This document shows positions 48,401 through 58,213 of a stretch of DNA of 64,000 nt, piece after piece (position 1 is the first letter of the stretch; the number at the start of each line of letters is the position of its first letter). The notes beneath the pieces were generated by a model. It was given only the letters and a program-made list of their open reading frames with translations. It made no database searches and was not told the origin of the DNA. The position numbers and the translations under genes are program-made. The DNA comes from Pseudorasbora parva. Its lineage: Eukaryota > Chordata > Actinopteri > Cypriniformes > Gobionidae. The DNA lies in NCBI RefSeq assembly GCF_024679245.1, contig NC_090187.1:1584777-1648776 (forward strand), given 5' to 3'.

Positions 48401-51286
48401 AGGAAAGAGCGTGTAGCAGTGATGGCAGACATACAACAAATGTTTCACTGTTTTGTTGTGAGAGAAGATCATAGAGATTACCTACGCTTCCTTTGGCATC
48501 GGGATAATGACCTTAACAAGGACATCGTTGAATACAGGATGAAAGTCCATGTGTTTGGCAACAGCCCTTCCCCAGCAGTTGCAACTTTCTGCCTAAGACG
48601 AGCAGCAGAGAAGGGTGCGCAACAATACGGTCCAGACACCAGACACTTCGTGGAACGCGAGTTCTATGTGGATGACGCACTAATTTCCTTGCCAACTGAA
48701 GAGGAAGCAATAGACCTACTGAAGAGAACACAAGCATCCCTCTCTGAATCAAACTTGCGGCTGCACAAGATTGTATCCAACAGTGTACAAGTACTCAAAG
48801 CATTCCCGTCTGAAGATCACGCAAAGGACATCAAAGACCTTGATCTCAGTGGAACAACCATGCCTACACAACGCAGTCTTGGTCTGAATTGGGAAACTGC
48901 GACTGACACATTTACCTTTAATGTAGCAGTCAACGACAAACCATTCACACGCCGTGGTGTCCTATCTATAATCAACAGTCTCTTCGATCCTCTTGGTCTT
49001 GTGGCTCCTGTCACTATACAGGGAAGGTTTCTTCTTAGAGAGCTATCCATCGAAGGAACAGACTGGGATGCACCACTGCCACAAGAGAAACGTGATGAGT
49101 GGGAATCATGGAGAGATTCATTAAAAGCCTTGCAACATTTTCATATTCCTCGTTCTTACTCCCCCAACTCTCTTTCAAAGGCAAATCACAAAGAGATCTG
49201 TGTTTTCTCAGATGCGTCAATGAAAGCCATAGGAACCGTAGCATATCTCAGGACAATAGATGGAGATGGACAGATCAGCATTGGCTTCATCTTAGGAAAG
49301 GCAAAACTGACACCGAAAGGCCAGCCTACCATACCCAGATTGGAGCTTTGTGCAGCAGTCTTAGCAGTGGAGGTAGCAGAGCTCATTGTTCAAGAGATTG
49401 ACTTCAAGCCAGATGCTATAACCTTCTATTGTGATAGCAAAATTGTACTTGGCTACATCTACAATGAAACTAAACGTTTCTACGTCTATGTCCACAACAG
49501 GGTACAGAGAATCAGACAATTTTCAGAACCAAAACAGTGGCGATACATACCCACAGAGCACAATCCTGCTGACATTGCTTCTAGGTCCATCCATGCATCT
49601 GAACTCGTGAGGTCTAACTGGCTTACAGGTCCAGCATTCCTGCGCAAGTCACATGAAGATGACTTCATTATTACAGACAACTTTGTGCTTGTGGACCCAG
49701 ATTCAGATATGGAAATCAGGCCAATTGTGACAGCTTGTGCCACAGAAACAGAGGATAAACATCTGACCTCTGACGGGTTTCAGAGATTCTCCTCTTGGAA
49801 ATCCCTGCAAAGAGCCATTGCATCACTGATCCATGTAGCTTGTTCTTTTAGATCCACCAATGAATCCAACACATGCAGCGGTTGGCACCTGTGTTCACAA
49901 CCACATACTGTGAGCGAGCTGTTAAAAGCCAAGAATGTAATAATCCACTCAGTGCAAAGGGAATCGTTCAACAAGGACATCGAAACACTCTCTAAGGGCG
50001 GAAACATAAGCAGTAAAGTTCCACTCTCAAAACTCAATCCTTTCTTAGATGAGGACGGCCTACTCCGAGTTGGAGGCAGATTGAAACTGGCAGATTTAAG
50101 CTACCCGGAAAAAAACCCAGTCATCTTACCCGGCAAGAATCACGTTTCTGCTTTGCTTATACGGCACTACCATGAACGCGTGGAGCACCAAGGCCGCATA
50201 TTCACAGAGGGGGCCATTCGTGCAGCTGGATTATGGCTTATTGGAGGCAAGAGATGCATAAGTAGTATTCTTCATGCATGTGTAACCTGTCGGAGACTTC
50301 GGGGTAAACTAGAAGTGCAGAAAATGTCAGACCTGCCACCAGAACGACTGAGTGTGTCACCACCCTTTACTTACACTGGCTTAGATGTCTTTGGCCCGTG
50401 GACAGTGGTAGCTCGCCGCACAAGAGGAGGCCAAGCTCACAGTAAACGCTGGGCGGTGCTTTTCACCTGCATGAGCACCCGTGCAGTCCACATTGAAGTC
50501 ATTATGTCTATGGATTCTTCAAGTTGCATCAACGCACTTCGCAGGTTTTTTGCAATCCGTGGCCCTGCAAAACAACTGCGCTCTGACTGCGGAACAAATT
50601 TCATTGGCGCTTGCAATGAGCTTGAGTTTCACAAAGTGGTGAAAGAATCAAAAGTGCAAAGGTACATCAATAGTGAGGGATGCACATGGGTTTTCAACCC
50701 ACCACACTCCTCCCATATGGGAGGCGCATGGGAGCGAATGATTGGTCTGGCTCGAAGAATTCTAGACTCAATGCTGATGCGGGAAGGACACTCCAACCTC
50801 TCAGATGAAGTGCTTTGTACACTTATGGCGGAAGTGTCTGCAATTATTAACAGTAGACCGCTAGTACCAGTCTCTATGGATGCAGACTCACCCTTGATAC
50901 TTACCCCTGCAATACTCCTAACACAAAAAGGAGGCACTCCACCTCCAGCAGGAAACTTCTCTGAAAGGGACATCTACAAACACCAATGGCGGCAAGTACA
51001 GAGCCTAGCCAACCAATTCTGGTGTCGCTGGAAACAAGAATATCTGCAAACACTGCAAAATCGCCGCAAATGGCAAGAGACATCCCCAAACGTCCAGGAG
51101 GGTGATGTAGTACTACTAAAGGACAATCAAGTAGTCCGAAATGAATGGCCTATGGCACTCGTCACAAGTGTTTTCCCTGGTGAAGATGGAAGGGTTCGCA
51201 AGGTTGAACTCAAAGTGACTAAAGAAGGATCCAGCAAAACTTTTCTGAGGCCTATAACTGAAGTCATTCTCCTGCTTAGAAAATAA
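45434..51286 (+). CDS. gag-pol: BEL/Pao Gag-Pol polyprotein
   Basis: 1950 codons, one frame without a stop or frameshift. Residues about 40-110: Ala/Glu/Lys-rich helix, probably coiled coil. About 255-400: Pao-type Gag region (RFDDHPESYRAWRSSF). Zinc knuckle from Cys522 (CFRCC, then H and C), followed by CDECSSDSHNSALH. Protease: LDDQSNRSL with Asp626/Asp627, and LLLGRDILR further on. Reverse transcriptase: Asp999 in MADIQQMF and YVDD at 1078-1081. RNase H: Asp1260, Glu1304, Asp1334. Integrase: zinc finger His1580, His1585, Cys1616, Cys1619, then catalytic Asp1651, Asp1718, Glu1767. The ATG at 45434 is the first in the frame. Every catalytic residue I looked for is present. It builds capsids and makes and inserts cDNA. 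Confidence 0.95.
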   Translation: MAERYPKDTAPGKTRSKSNRTSDTSSKNSIRSSRSSRSSVGAAAARARAKAEAARARVTFAEKEIAIKVDKARLEANLEALHLEKEAAAASAEADILEAAAEFEEEELYDKKSHSSSAQSTDKRVCDYVRDQATYHIEKADLATDQPQDCKSELDQVIDSNRVTSQTGPNIVHANDSQYVILDACSPSQREPKMPKIKLSRNITEESIERPASNKCQQQPKFSVVPGSLPQHSETSSMIDLVKYLARRELVSTGLTRFDDHPESYRAWRSSFINTIKDLGLTASEELDLLSKWLGKESSEYVRRLRAVHIGNPNTALKMVWNRLDECYSSPEVIESALFKKLDNFPRISSKDNLKLRELGDLLMELLSAKEDGYLPGLAYLDTARGIRPIVEKLPYALQEKWISQGSKFKEEFGVTYPPFSFFTQFICNHAKTRNDPSFAFSSSCRPQNEGLHQKRCNFKTPVGVHKTEISYSASQDKMPSKDDPAKYCLIHNKPHPLKKCRGFRMKTINERKAFLKEQGICFRCCSSSSHFARDCKAILKCDECSSDSHNSALHPGPPSWAPQSQSRPLQHGGEDAGEIPITQEVSSLCTEVCHGLSTKSCSKICLVKVYPEGQPEKVVKMYAMLDDQSNRSLARSKFFDLFNINCKASPYSLKTCAGLIECSGRKANGYRIEAANGGINLALPTLIECDDIPNNRDEIPTPEAALHQPHLKHIASEIPVLDPEAHILLLLGRDILRVHKVRKQINGPHNTPFGQKLDLGWVLVGEVCLGDVHKPSVSSFKTNILENGRPSLFIPCTSHVHVKEKITSNLTALHTAYDFETHLSMSKDNIGQNVFKTTENDSKPAPSIEDEVFLKTMEREVFQDDSNSWVAPLPFRSPRPVLPNNRHQALSRLSSLQRSLERKPDMKEQFVTFMQKLFDSDHAELAAPIAKGNECWYLPLFGVYHPKKPDQIRVVFDSSAQHEGISLNKVLLTGPDLNNRLIGVLVRFRKERVAVMADIQQMFHCFVVREDHRDYLRFLWHRDNDLNKDIVEYRMKVHVFGNSPSPAVATFCLRRAAEKGAQQYGPDTRHFVEREFYVDDALISLPTEEEAIDLLKRTQASLSESNLRLHKIVSNSVQVLKAFPSEDHAKDIKDLDLSGTTMPTQRSLGLNWETATDTFTFNVAVNDKPFTRRGVLSIINSLFDPLGLVAPVTIQGRFLLRELSIEGTDWDAPLPQEKRDEWESWRDSLKALQHFHIPRSYSPNSLSKANHKEICVFSDASMKAIGTVAYLRTIDGDGQISIGFILGKAKLTPKGQPTIPRLELCAAVLAVEVAELIVQEIDFKPDAITFYCDSKIVLGYIYNETKRFYVYVHNRVQRIRQFSEPKQWRYIPTEHNPADIASRSIHASELVRSNWLTGPAFLRKSHEDDFIITDNFVLVDPDSDMEIRPIVTACATETEDKHLTSDGFQRFSSWKSLQRAIASLIHVACSFRSTNESNTCSGWHLCSQPHTVSELLKAKNVIIHSVQRESFNKDIETLSKGGNISSKVPLSKLNPFLDEDGLLRVGGRLKLADLSYPEKNPVILPGKNHVSALLIRHYHERVEHQGRIFTEGAIRAAGLWLIGGKRCISSILHACVTCRRLRGKLEVQKMSDLPPERLSVSPPFTYTGLDVFGPWTVVARRTRGGQAHSKRWAVLFTCMSTRAVHIEVIMSMDSSSCINALRRFFAIRGPAKQLRSDCGTNFIGACNELEFHKVVKESKVQRYINSEGCTWVFNPPHSSHMGGAWERMIGLARRILDSMLMREGHSNLSDEVLCTLMAEVSAIINSRPLVPVSMDADSPLILTPAILLTQKGGTPPPAGNFSERDIYKHQWRQVQSLANQFWCRWKQEYLQTLQNRRKWQETSPNVQEGDVVLLKDNQVVRNEWPMALVTSVFPGEDGRVRKVELKVTKEGSSKTFLRPITEVILLLRK

Positions 51287-51342
51287 GTACTCCTTTAAGC
51301 AGTTTGTTATGGATGACATCTTCACAGATGTCAGGCGGGGAG
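51287..51342 (+). promoter_or_regulatory. 3' untranslated segment and polypurine tract
   Basis: AGGCGGGGAG at 51333-51342 touches the 3' LTR and is the likely primer for plus-strand DNA synthesis. CATCTTCACAGATGT just before it can form a small hairpin. Confidence 0.65.
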
Positions 51343-51661
51343 TGTTCTGTCTGTTTAATTAAGTATTGTAGGTTTCTTGCCTGGGACTCTTATTTTGAAA
51401 ATTATCCGACTAAGCATGGGAGCAGCCATTTTAGTTTTAGTTTGCTCAGTTCTCTAAAGCAATAAGCTCCATGTGACTGCTGCTCCAGTTTCTTTAATGT
51501 TCAAGTCTTCGAAAGCATTTTTCACTCTCATTCAATGCATATTGGAGTAAACATCAGGAGTTTTGGAAACTACACCCTGGCTCCAGTCTTTATTTGAAGG
51601 GAGTTTGGCTCGCTGCTGAATTGTGTTCACACATAGGGAAACACACAAGGAGAGCAGTACA
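51343..51661 (+). repeat. 3' LTR of the BEL/Pao element
   Basis: 319 bp, the same length as the 5' LTR and without a visible difference. Carries the transcript end and polyadenylation. Confidence 0.93.
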
Positions 51662-51666
51662 CAAAG

Positions 51667-51760
51667 TGTAAACGCCCACTGCTGTGATTGGCTGCTGTGA
51701 GACTTCAGTGTAAACGCCCACTGCTGTGATTGGCTGCTGTGAGACAGAACATCTGACTGT
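51667..51760. repeat. Right flank of the BEL insertion with a two-copy tandem repeat
   Basis: AGTGTAAACGCCCACTGCTG followed by TGATTGGCTGCTGTGAGAC occurs twice in tandem (about 44-bp period) and continues the repeat element seen left of the retrotransposon. Confidence 0.6.
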
Positions 51761-51820
51761 ACATGAATCATTACATATCAGAAATCACTAGTCCCTGATC
51801 GGGCATTAGAATGAACACGG

Positions 51821-52162
51821 TTACTCACATGTTGTGGTATTACTGTCGAGTCCATATCCTGAAAGTCTGTTTGCAAAGCCTGGACCAAAACTGAAATTGA
51901 TTTCCCAAAGGAACCGCAGTGAAATGTAGCGAATACACACAACACACAAATGATGCTCATCTGAGACGTTCACATTGATGAGAATAAATAAGCACATTCC
52001 TAGCATTAGGATCCTTTGGAAGGTAATGTTATTTTTAGTCCAGTGATCCTGTATCTCTTCTCTCCTCGTCATCTCACTAACACTCCAGTGGGCGGAGCCT
52101 GAGCTGTGATGAGGAAGTGGGCGTTGATCTTCATCTGCAGAGTCTTTCACTGATAGGCTCAT
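51821..52162 (-). other. Duplicated minus-strand reading frame with signal-like segment, copy 2
   Basis: 113 codons from the ATG ending at 52162. The internal ATG at 52004-52006 opens MLGMCLFILINVNVSDEH, the same hydrophobic stretch as in copy 1. After SDEH the two copies differ in frame owing to a small insertion, so only the N-terminal part is shared. Could be an exon whose splice donor lies near GTGTGTTG, or chance. Confidence 0.25.
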
Positions 52163-52330
52163 TCCACAACGAGTCCTTCTCTGGGATTGGTTACAATAAA
52201 AGCTGTTTTTAGACTAACAAAGGGAGTTATCAGGATATTAGTATGATGACCTCTTAAATGTCAAAAGCTCAAGGGAAATTTGATTTATCAGTTCATGACC
52301 TCTTTAAATATTAAATTACATAAATTGTCT
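51878..52330. repeat. Segmental duplicate, copy 2 (uninterrupted)
   Basis: Matches 42218-42599 and, past the TA site near 52256, the sequence after 43637. Differences include ACACACAACACACAAATG against ACACATAAATAATG and small changes around AAAGCTGTTTTTAGAC. Lies just right of the retrotransposon. Confidence 0.75.
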
Positions 52331-53727
52331 CTGTGCAATCCACCCAGTCATCTATTACAGATGTTTCTGGCTCTCCTCTGCATTAAAGGCATTTCAATCT
52401 GTTTAGCTCTTATTTACATGCTGAACTCAGCTGTCAGCTAAACTGAGCCCTGCTGACCTCGCCTGTGATTGCCACTGAAGTGCTGACAAGCTGACAACCT
52501 CGTAAACGCTTAAAAGGAAAATAATAACGTTGTGTTTTTCTGTCAACCTTATTGTGCTCTGTCAGAAAAGGGGTTGCTAGACAAATCAGGCTTTAGATTT
52601 CCCCCAAACCAAAAAAAAAAAAGTGTTTCTATTCAGTGCTTCAAATGACCTCGATTCCCAGAAGCGGAGAGCATGAAATGACTCTGTCATTGTGTTTTGA
52701 CTCTTCTTTCTTATCTTTGCACTTCCTGTACATTTAGGTATAGATTTAAGATCAGTAGGGAGATAAACTTACCTGAGCTTGTCTTTCACATGTTCTGGCA
52801 GTCTTATTAGACATGTAACTATTTATTATCAATCAGATAAAATCACACGAGCCTTTAGGTGAAAAACTATTTGACCTTGTGACCCTCTGTAAGTTTTGGC
52901 AGTCATACTGTATACATCAATCCAAGTACAAAGAGGAGTTTCTTGAATGTAGTTAACTTTTCTATAATAATAAAATTATTAATTATTAATTAAACTATTA
53001 TAATATCTACAAATAATAATAATTCTGTCAATAAAATCTTAATTAAAAATAATTGTATTATGTATGATTTATTGGTATGATTTATGTTGCATTTAATGCT
53101 ACATGCTCTTGTTTAGCCTAAGCACCAACATTTGTTCAATATGAGTGATCAAGCTGATATTATTTACATCTCCCTTTGCTGCATATCAGGTGTGGGAGTG
53201 GCAGGGGTTAGTCGAACCTCCAGGGAATCACCTGTTTTAAACAAAAAGAGAAGGCAACAGAGCTCATAGTAAAACAAGAATCAACATATAGTTGGAATAT
53301 AATTTCAATGAAGCATTATCTCTATTAACGGGATAAAGATACAGTAACATCTTCAGATACTCTCTTAAACCTAGTAGTGAATATTTTTTTGAGCAGTAGG
53401 ATAATCTCTCTCTTTTTTAGTTATGATGAAAAAGAACCATATTTATCTGCAGTTGTGTAGAGCCGAAGCAAAACCAAAACAATGTTCTTCCGCAAAATAC
53501 ATACAGCTTTTTAACTGCTAGAGGGACAAAAGTTAGAAAGTGTATCTTAAACATCATTGAGTGTAAAACTTCCGGCTTTAAATGCAATCTATAACTTATT
53601 TCTAATTTGATTTATTTTGTTACTTATTTTGTTACTGCTGTCAGAAATTAATGAGGGATTGTGTCAACAATGTGTATTTTTTATACAAATGCCCATAAAA
53701 AACAAGATCTGATTGCAAAAAGTTGTG
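52331..53727. other. AT-rich non-coding stretch
   Basis: No gene, transposon end or tandem repeat recognised. Confidence 0.4.
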
Positions 53728-55893
53728 ACTTTGTGACTTGGTCTCAACACACACTGGTCTTAGTATTGAATTGGTCTCAACACAGAAGAATTAGTATTGA
53801 CTTGGTCTCAACACTCTCCGGCCTTAGTATTGAATTTATCTCAACACACACAAGTCTTAGTATTAACTTGGTCTCAACACACACTAGTCTTGCTCTTGAC
53901 TTGGTCTAACACACTCTGGTCTTATTCTTTACTTGGTCTCAACACACACTAGTCTTGGTCTTGACTTGGTCTCAACACACACTAGTCTTGGTCTTGACTT
54001 GGTCTCAACACACACTAGTCTTGGTCTTGACTTGGTCTCAACACACACTAGTCTTGGTCTTGACTTGGTCTCAACACACACAAGTCTTGGTCTTGACTTG
54101 GTCTCAACACACACTAGTCTTGGTCTTGACTTGGTCTCAACACACACTAGTCTTAGTATTGACTTGGTCTCATCACACACTAGTCTTGGTCTTGACTTGG
54201 TCTCAACACACACAAGTCTTGGTCTTGACTTGGTCTCAACACACACTAGTCTTGGTCTTGACTTGGTCTCAACACACACTAGTCTTAGTATTGACTTGGT
54301 CTCATCACACACTAGTCTTGGTCTTGACTTGGTCTCAACACACACTAGTCTTGGTCTTGACTTGGTCTCAACACACACTAGTCTTGGTCTTGACTTGGTC
54401 TCAACACACACAAGTCTTGGTCTTGACTTGGTCTCAACACACACTAGTCTTAGTATTGACTTGGTCTCAACACACTCTGGTCTTATTCTTGACTTGGTCT
54501 CTATACACACAAATCTTAGTATTGACTTGGTCTCTATACACACAAATCTTAGTATTGACTTGGTCTCTATACACACAAATCTTAGTATTGACTTGGTCTC
54601 TATACACACAAATCTTAGTATTGACTTGGTCTCTATACACACAAATCTTAGTATTGACTTGGTCTCTATACACACAAATCTTAGTATTGACTTGGTCTCT
54701 ATACACACAAATCTTAGTATTGACTTGGTCTCTATACACACAAATCTTAGTATTGACTTGGTCTCTATACTCACAAATCTTAGTATTGACTTGGTCTCTA
54801 TACACACAAATCTTAGTATTGACTTGGTCTCTATACACACAAATCTTAGTATTGACTTGGTCTCTATACACACAAATCTTAGTATTGACTTGGTCTCAAC
54901 ACACACAAGTCTTAGTATTGACATGGTCTCAACACACACAAGTCTTAGTATTGACATGGTCTCAACACACACAAGTCTTAGTATTGACATGGTCTCAACA
55001 CACACAAGTCTTAGTATTGACATGGTCTCAACACACACTAGTCTTAGTATTGATATGGTCTCAACACACTTTTTTAGTATTGACATGGTCTCAACACACA
55101 CAAGTCTTAGTATTGACTTGGTCTCAACACACACTAGTCTTAGTATTGACATGGTCTCAACACACTTTTCTTAGTATTGACATGGTCTCAACACACACTT
55201 GTCTTAGTATTGACTTGGTCTAAACACACAAGTCTTAGTATTGACATGGTCTCAACACACACAAGTCTTAGTATTGACATGGTCTCAACACACACAAGTC
55301 TTAGTATTGACTTGGTCTCAACACACACTAGTCTTAGTATTGACTTGGTCTCAACACACACTAGTCTTAGTATTGACTTGGTCTCAACACACACTATTCT
55401 TAGTATTGACTTGGTCTTAACACACACTAGTCTTAGTATTGACTTGGTCTCAACACACACAAGTCTTAGTATTGACATGGTCTCAACACACCTGTCTTAG
55501 TATTGACTTGGTCTCAACACACACTAGTCTTATTTTTGACTTGGTCTCAACACACACTAGTCTTAGTATTGACGTGGTCTCAACACACACAAGTCTTAGT
55601 ATTGACTTGGTCTCAACACACACAAGTCTTAGTATTGACATGGTCTCAACACACAATAGTCTTAGTATTGACATGGTCTCAACACACAATAGTCTTAGTA
55701 TTGACTTGGTCTCAACACACACAAGTCTTAGTATTGACTTGGTCTCAAAACACACAAGTCTTAGTATTGACATGGTCTCAACACACACAAGTCTTAGTAT
55801 TGACATGGTCTCAACACACACAAGTCTTAGTATTGACATGGTCTCAACACACACAAGTCTTAGTATTGACTTGGTCTCAACACACTCAGTCTT
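53728..55893. repeat. 33-bp minisatellite, about 65 copies
   Basis: Unit ACTTGGTCTCAACACACACT plus AGTCTTGGTCTTG, tandem. Three main variants lie in blocks: TCTTGGTCTTG type (about 53950-54440), CTCTATACACACAAATC type (about 54500-54890) and TCTTAGTATTGACATGG type (mostly 54900-55870, mixed with ACTTGG forms). As 33 is divisible by three, long frames of an 11-residue repeat are open on both strands (over 400 codons). I take them as non-coding because the repeat opens several frames at once. Confidence 0.97.
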
Positions 55894-57548
55894 GAGTTTG
55901 TCTAGAAAAATAAAAAATACAATAATTATTTATACTTAACTAAAAATGCAAACCGGCAGAAATATTTTGATGAATTCCCCCCATGGCTAGATTATTGTTA
56001 ACATATACCGAAGAACAGATTGATATGGTCCCTTTTTAATGTGCCTCCATAGCAAGTAATGGTGCATATGTGTGTGTATTTTTTTCCCCGTTTAAATGTG
56101 TAACTGCAGTCGGCATAGTAAGTACTTTTACAAAAATGGAGGGATGAGACTCAGATGTTAGTCAGGGGTCAGCGCTACATTGTCTATTTAGTCGTCTTCA
56201 CTGGAACATCAAAGATGTTTCCACAGACAGAAATCACACATGAATAAAAATCACACCAACCACTTGGAGAAAATATTAGAAAGGCTGAGGGAAGAGAAAT
56301 AGTTTGTTCTGGTTGCGGCAGGAAGTAAATGACAGAGATGAAACAAATCAAGTCTGAGTAGCTTCCTTGAGTGAGCCAATTCTTAGTAATCAGTGTGACT
56401 GTATTGAGCTTTCTCTCTTTCTTATGGACCCTGAATTGCCAACAGAAAATATACAACCGTCTCCATTTACTACAGCTCCCTTTTTTGTCATATGTCTGGC
56501 ATTTAAAAACAAAAAGTATTAGTATAAGCACAAAAGTGTGACGCTATTTTGGTTAACGAGATGATGGGGGAAGATTAGGTTTGAAGGTCTGGCTGTCTTT
56601 AAAATGTGTGTTTGTTGATCGGATCGCTCAAACCAAAAGTAATATATAATGCAGAGGTTGTACTACAAATAAATTAAAATCAGTTTGATGGTGTAATTTT
56701 TCCGTCATGCTCTATTATTATTATTATTATGCTTTATTTATTATTTTTATAATTTTAAATGTTACATCTATACAGTACCATAAGAACTTCTGTGGCAAGA
56801 GCTCTTGTAGTCTCACCAAAAGCTAATTTCTGGGGTTGTTTTTTTTTTTTTTTTTTTTTTAGGAATATGAAAGAGGAGAGTAGAAAAACAGTCACCCGAT
56901 TTATTAATTAATATCCCATAAATTTCCCCACTGAACAGCATTAAAATCTGTACTTTCTCTCAAGTCTCCCCAAATCCTTGCTCACATCTCTTGCTGAGTT
57001 TATATTCACAAGGATGTCTAAATTTATATATTGTTTTGCCTTTATTTACTTCAAAACCCATTTATCATCCTTCACCGTATAAGCCTACTGTATCATATTT
57101 GATAAATTCATTTCTAAGGCCTCTAAAAGATCAACATGATCAATACTTTGCTGATAAAGCGCACAGTCTACTCCAGTCCCTCAGTCGCCTGATTGATAGT
57201 TTAGACATTTTTAGCAAGTAAAAGCCTTTTAGTATAATTGTACGAACGTCAACCTTCAGCTTGTGCTTCACCTCTTTTTCCATGAAATCTTTACAGATTT
57301 TTATAAGTAAACATAATAATATCTTTTTATATTTTTAGTAGTATTTCAAGATAAACACATACTGTACTGAAGCAACCGAGGTTTATTTGATTATCAATAA
57401 AAAATGTTCAAAAGGAATTATTAAATATCAGGCTTTTGAGGAAGGTGTATTTGTTCATCTCTCAATCTTCATTGCATTATGTTTTATTACTACAGTTGTA
57501 ATATATTACAAAATATTAAGCAAATTGTGTTTTCTGACTACTATTTAA
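55894..57548. other. AT-rich non-coding stretch with simple repeats
   Basis: ATT units at 56709-56730 and about 22 T at 56841-56861. The 115-codon minus frame at 56184-56531 has no recognised domain. Confidence 0.4.
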
Positions 57549-58213
57549 TACACAGATCAAGCATAATATAACGACCAGGTGAAGTGACTAGCACTGATGA
57601 TCTCTTCCTCACGGCTCCTGTTAGTGGGTGGGATATATTAGGCAGCAAGTGAACATTTCATCCTCAGAGTTGATGTGTGTGAAGCAGGAGAAATGGGCAA
57701 GCGTAAGGATTTGAGCGAGTTTGGCCAGATTGTGACGGCTAGACGACTGGGTCAGAGCATCTCCAAAACTGCAGCTCTTGTGGGCTGTCATGGGCGGCCA
57801 AGGCTCATTGATGCACGTGGAGAGCGAAGGCTGGCCCGTGGGGTCCGATCAAACAGACGAGCTACTGGAGCTCAAACTGCTCCAGAAGTTAATGCTGGTT
57901 CTGATAGAAAGCTGTCAGACTACACAGAGCATACATACATACATAATAAAATATCACGTGGATGGCCGTGAGTGTGTGCATGGCTTACCTGAGAAAAAAA
58001 TGGCACCAGGATGCACTATGGAAAAAAGCAATGTGATGAAACAGGCGTCACCTCGCAACTAACAGGACTTAAAGGATCTGCTGCTAACATATTGGTGCCA
58101 GATACCACAGCACAACCTCAGGGGTCTAGTGGAGTCCATCAGAGATGGGTCAGCAAAAGGGGGACCAACACAATATTAAGAAAGAAGTCACAATGTTATG
58201 CCTGACCGGTGTA
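57549..58213 (+). mobile_element. Internally deleted Tc1-like transposon
   Basis: Left end TACACAGATCAAGCATAATA, right end ATGTTATGCCTGACCGGTGTA, the mirrored termini of another frequent fish Tc1 family with TA target. Only about 665 bp remain of roughly 1.6 kb: pieces around the transposase start, a middle piece (AAATGGCACCAGGATGCACT) and the terminal third (ATTGGTGCCAGATACCACAG). At least two inner segments are lost. Confidence 0.85.
57693..57908 (+). pseudogene. Tc1-like transposase, N-terminal remnant
   Basis: From the ATG at 57693: [27 protein letters not shown] (first helix-turn-helix) and [17 protein letters not shown] (the GRPR-type motif). Between GC and HG the second half of the first HTH subdomain is missing, and a few bases are lost after LSEF. 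The catalytic DDE domain is gone apart from scraps. Not functional. Confidence 0.8.

Larger units (their letters stand above)
45047..51661 (+). mobile_element. Intact BEL/Pao LTR retrotransposon
   Basis: 6615 bp between 5-bp target duplications CAAAG (45042-45046 and 51662-51666). It has two 319-bp LTRs (TG...CA) that look identical on reading, a short leader, one uninterrupted Gag-Pol frame and a purine tract before the 3' LTR. Order protease, reverse transcriptase, RNase H, integrase and the YVDD motif assign it to BEL/Pao. No envelope frame is present. It copies itself through RNA and inserts cDNA. Identical LTRs and an open frame suggest a very recent and possibly active insertion. Confidence 0.95.

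Noticed and set aside
51287..51342. Envelope gene downstream of pol
   Set aside because: Only 56 bp separate the pol stop from the 3' LTR.
53929..55174. Frames of over 400 codons of an 11-residue repeat, possible repetitive protein
   Set aside because: The 33-bp unit has no stop in several frames of both strands, so openness carries no coding signal; no start context or splice structure is seen.
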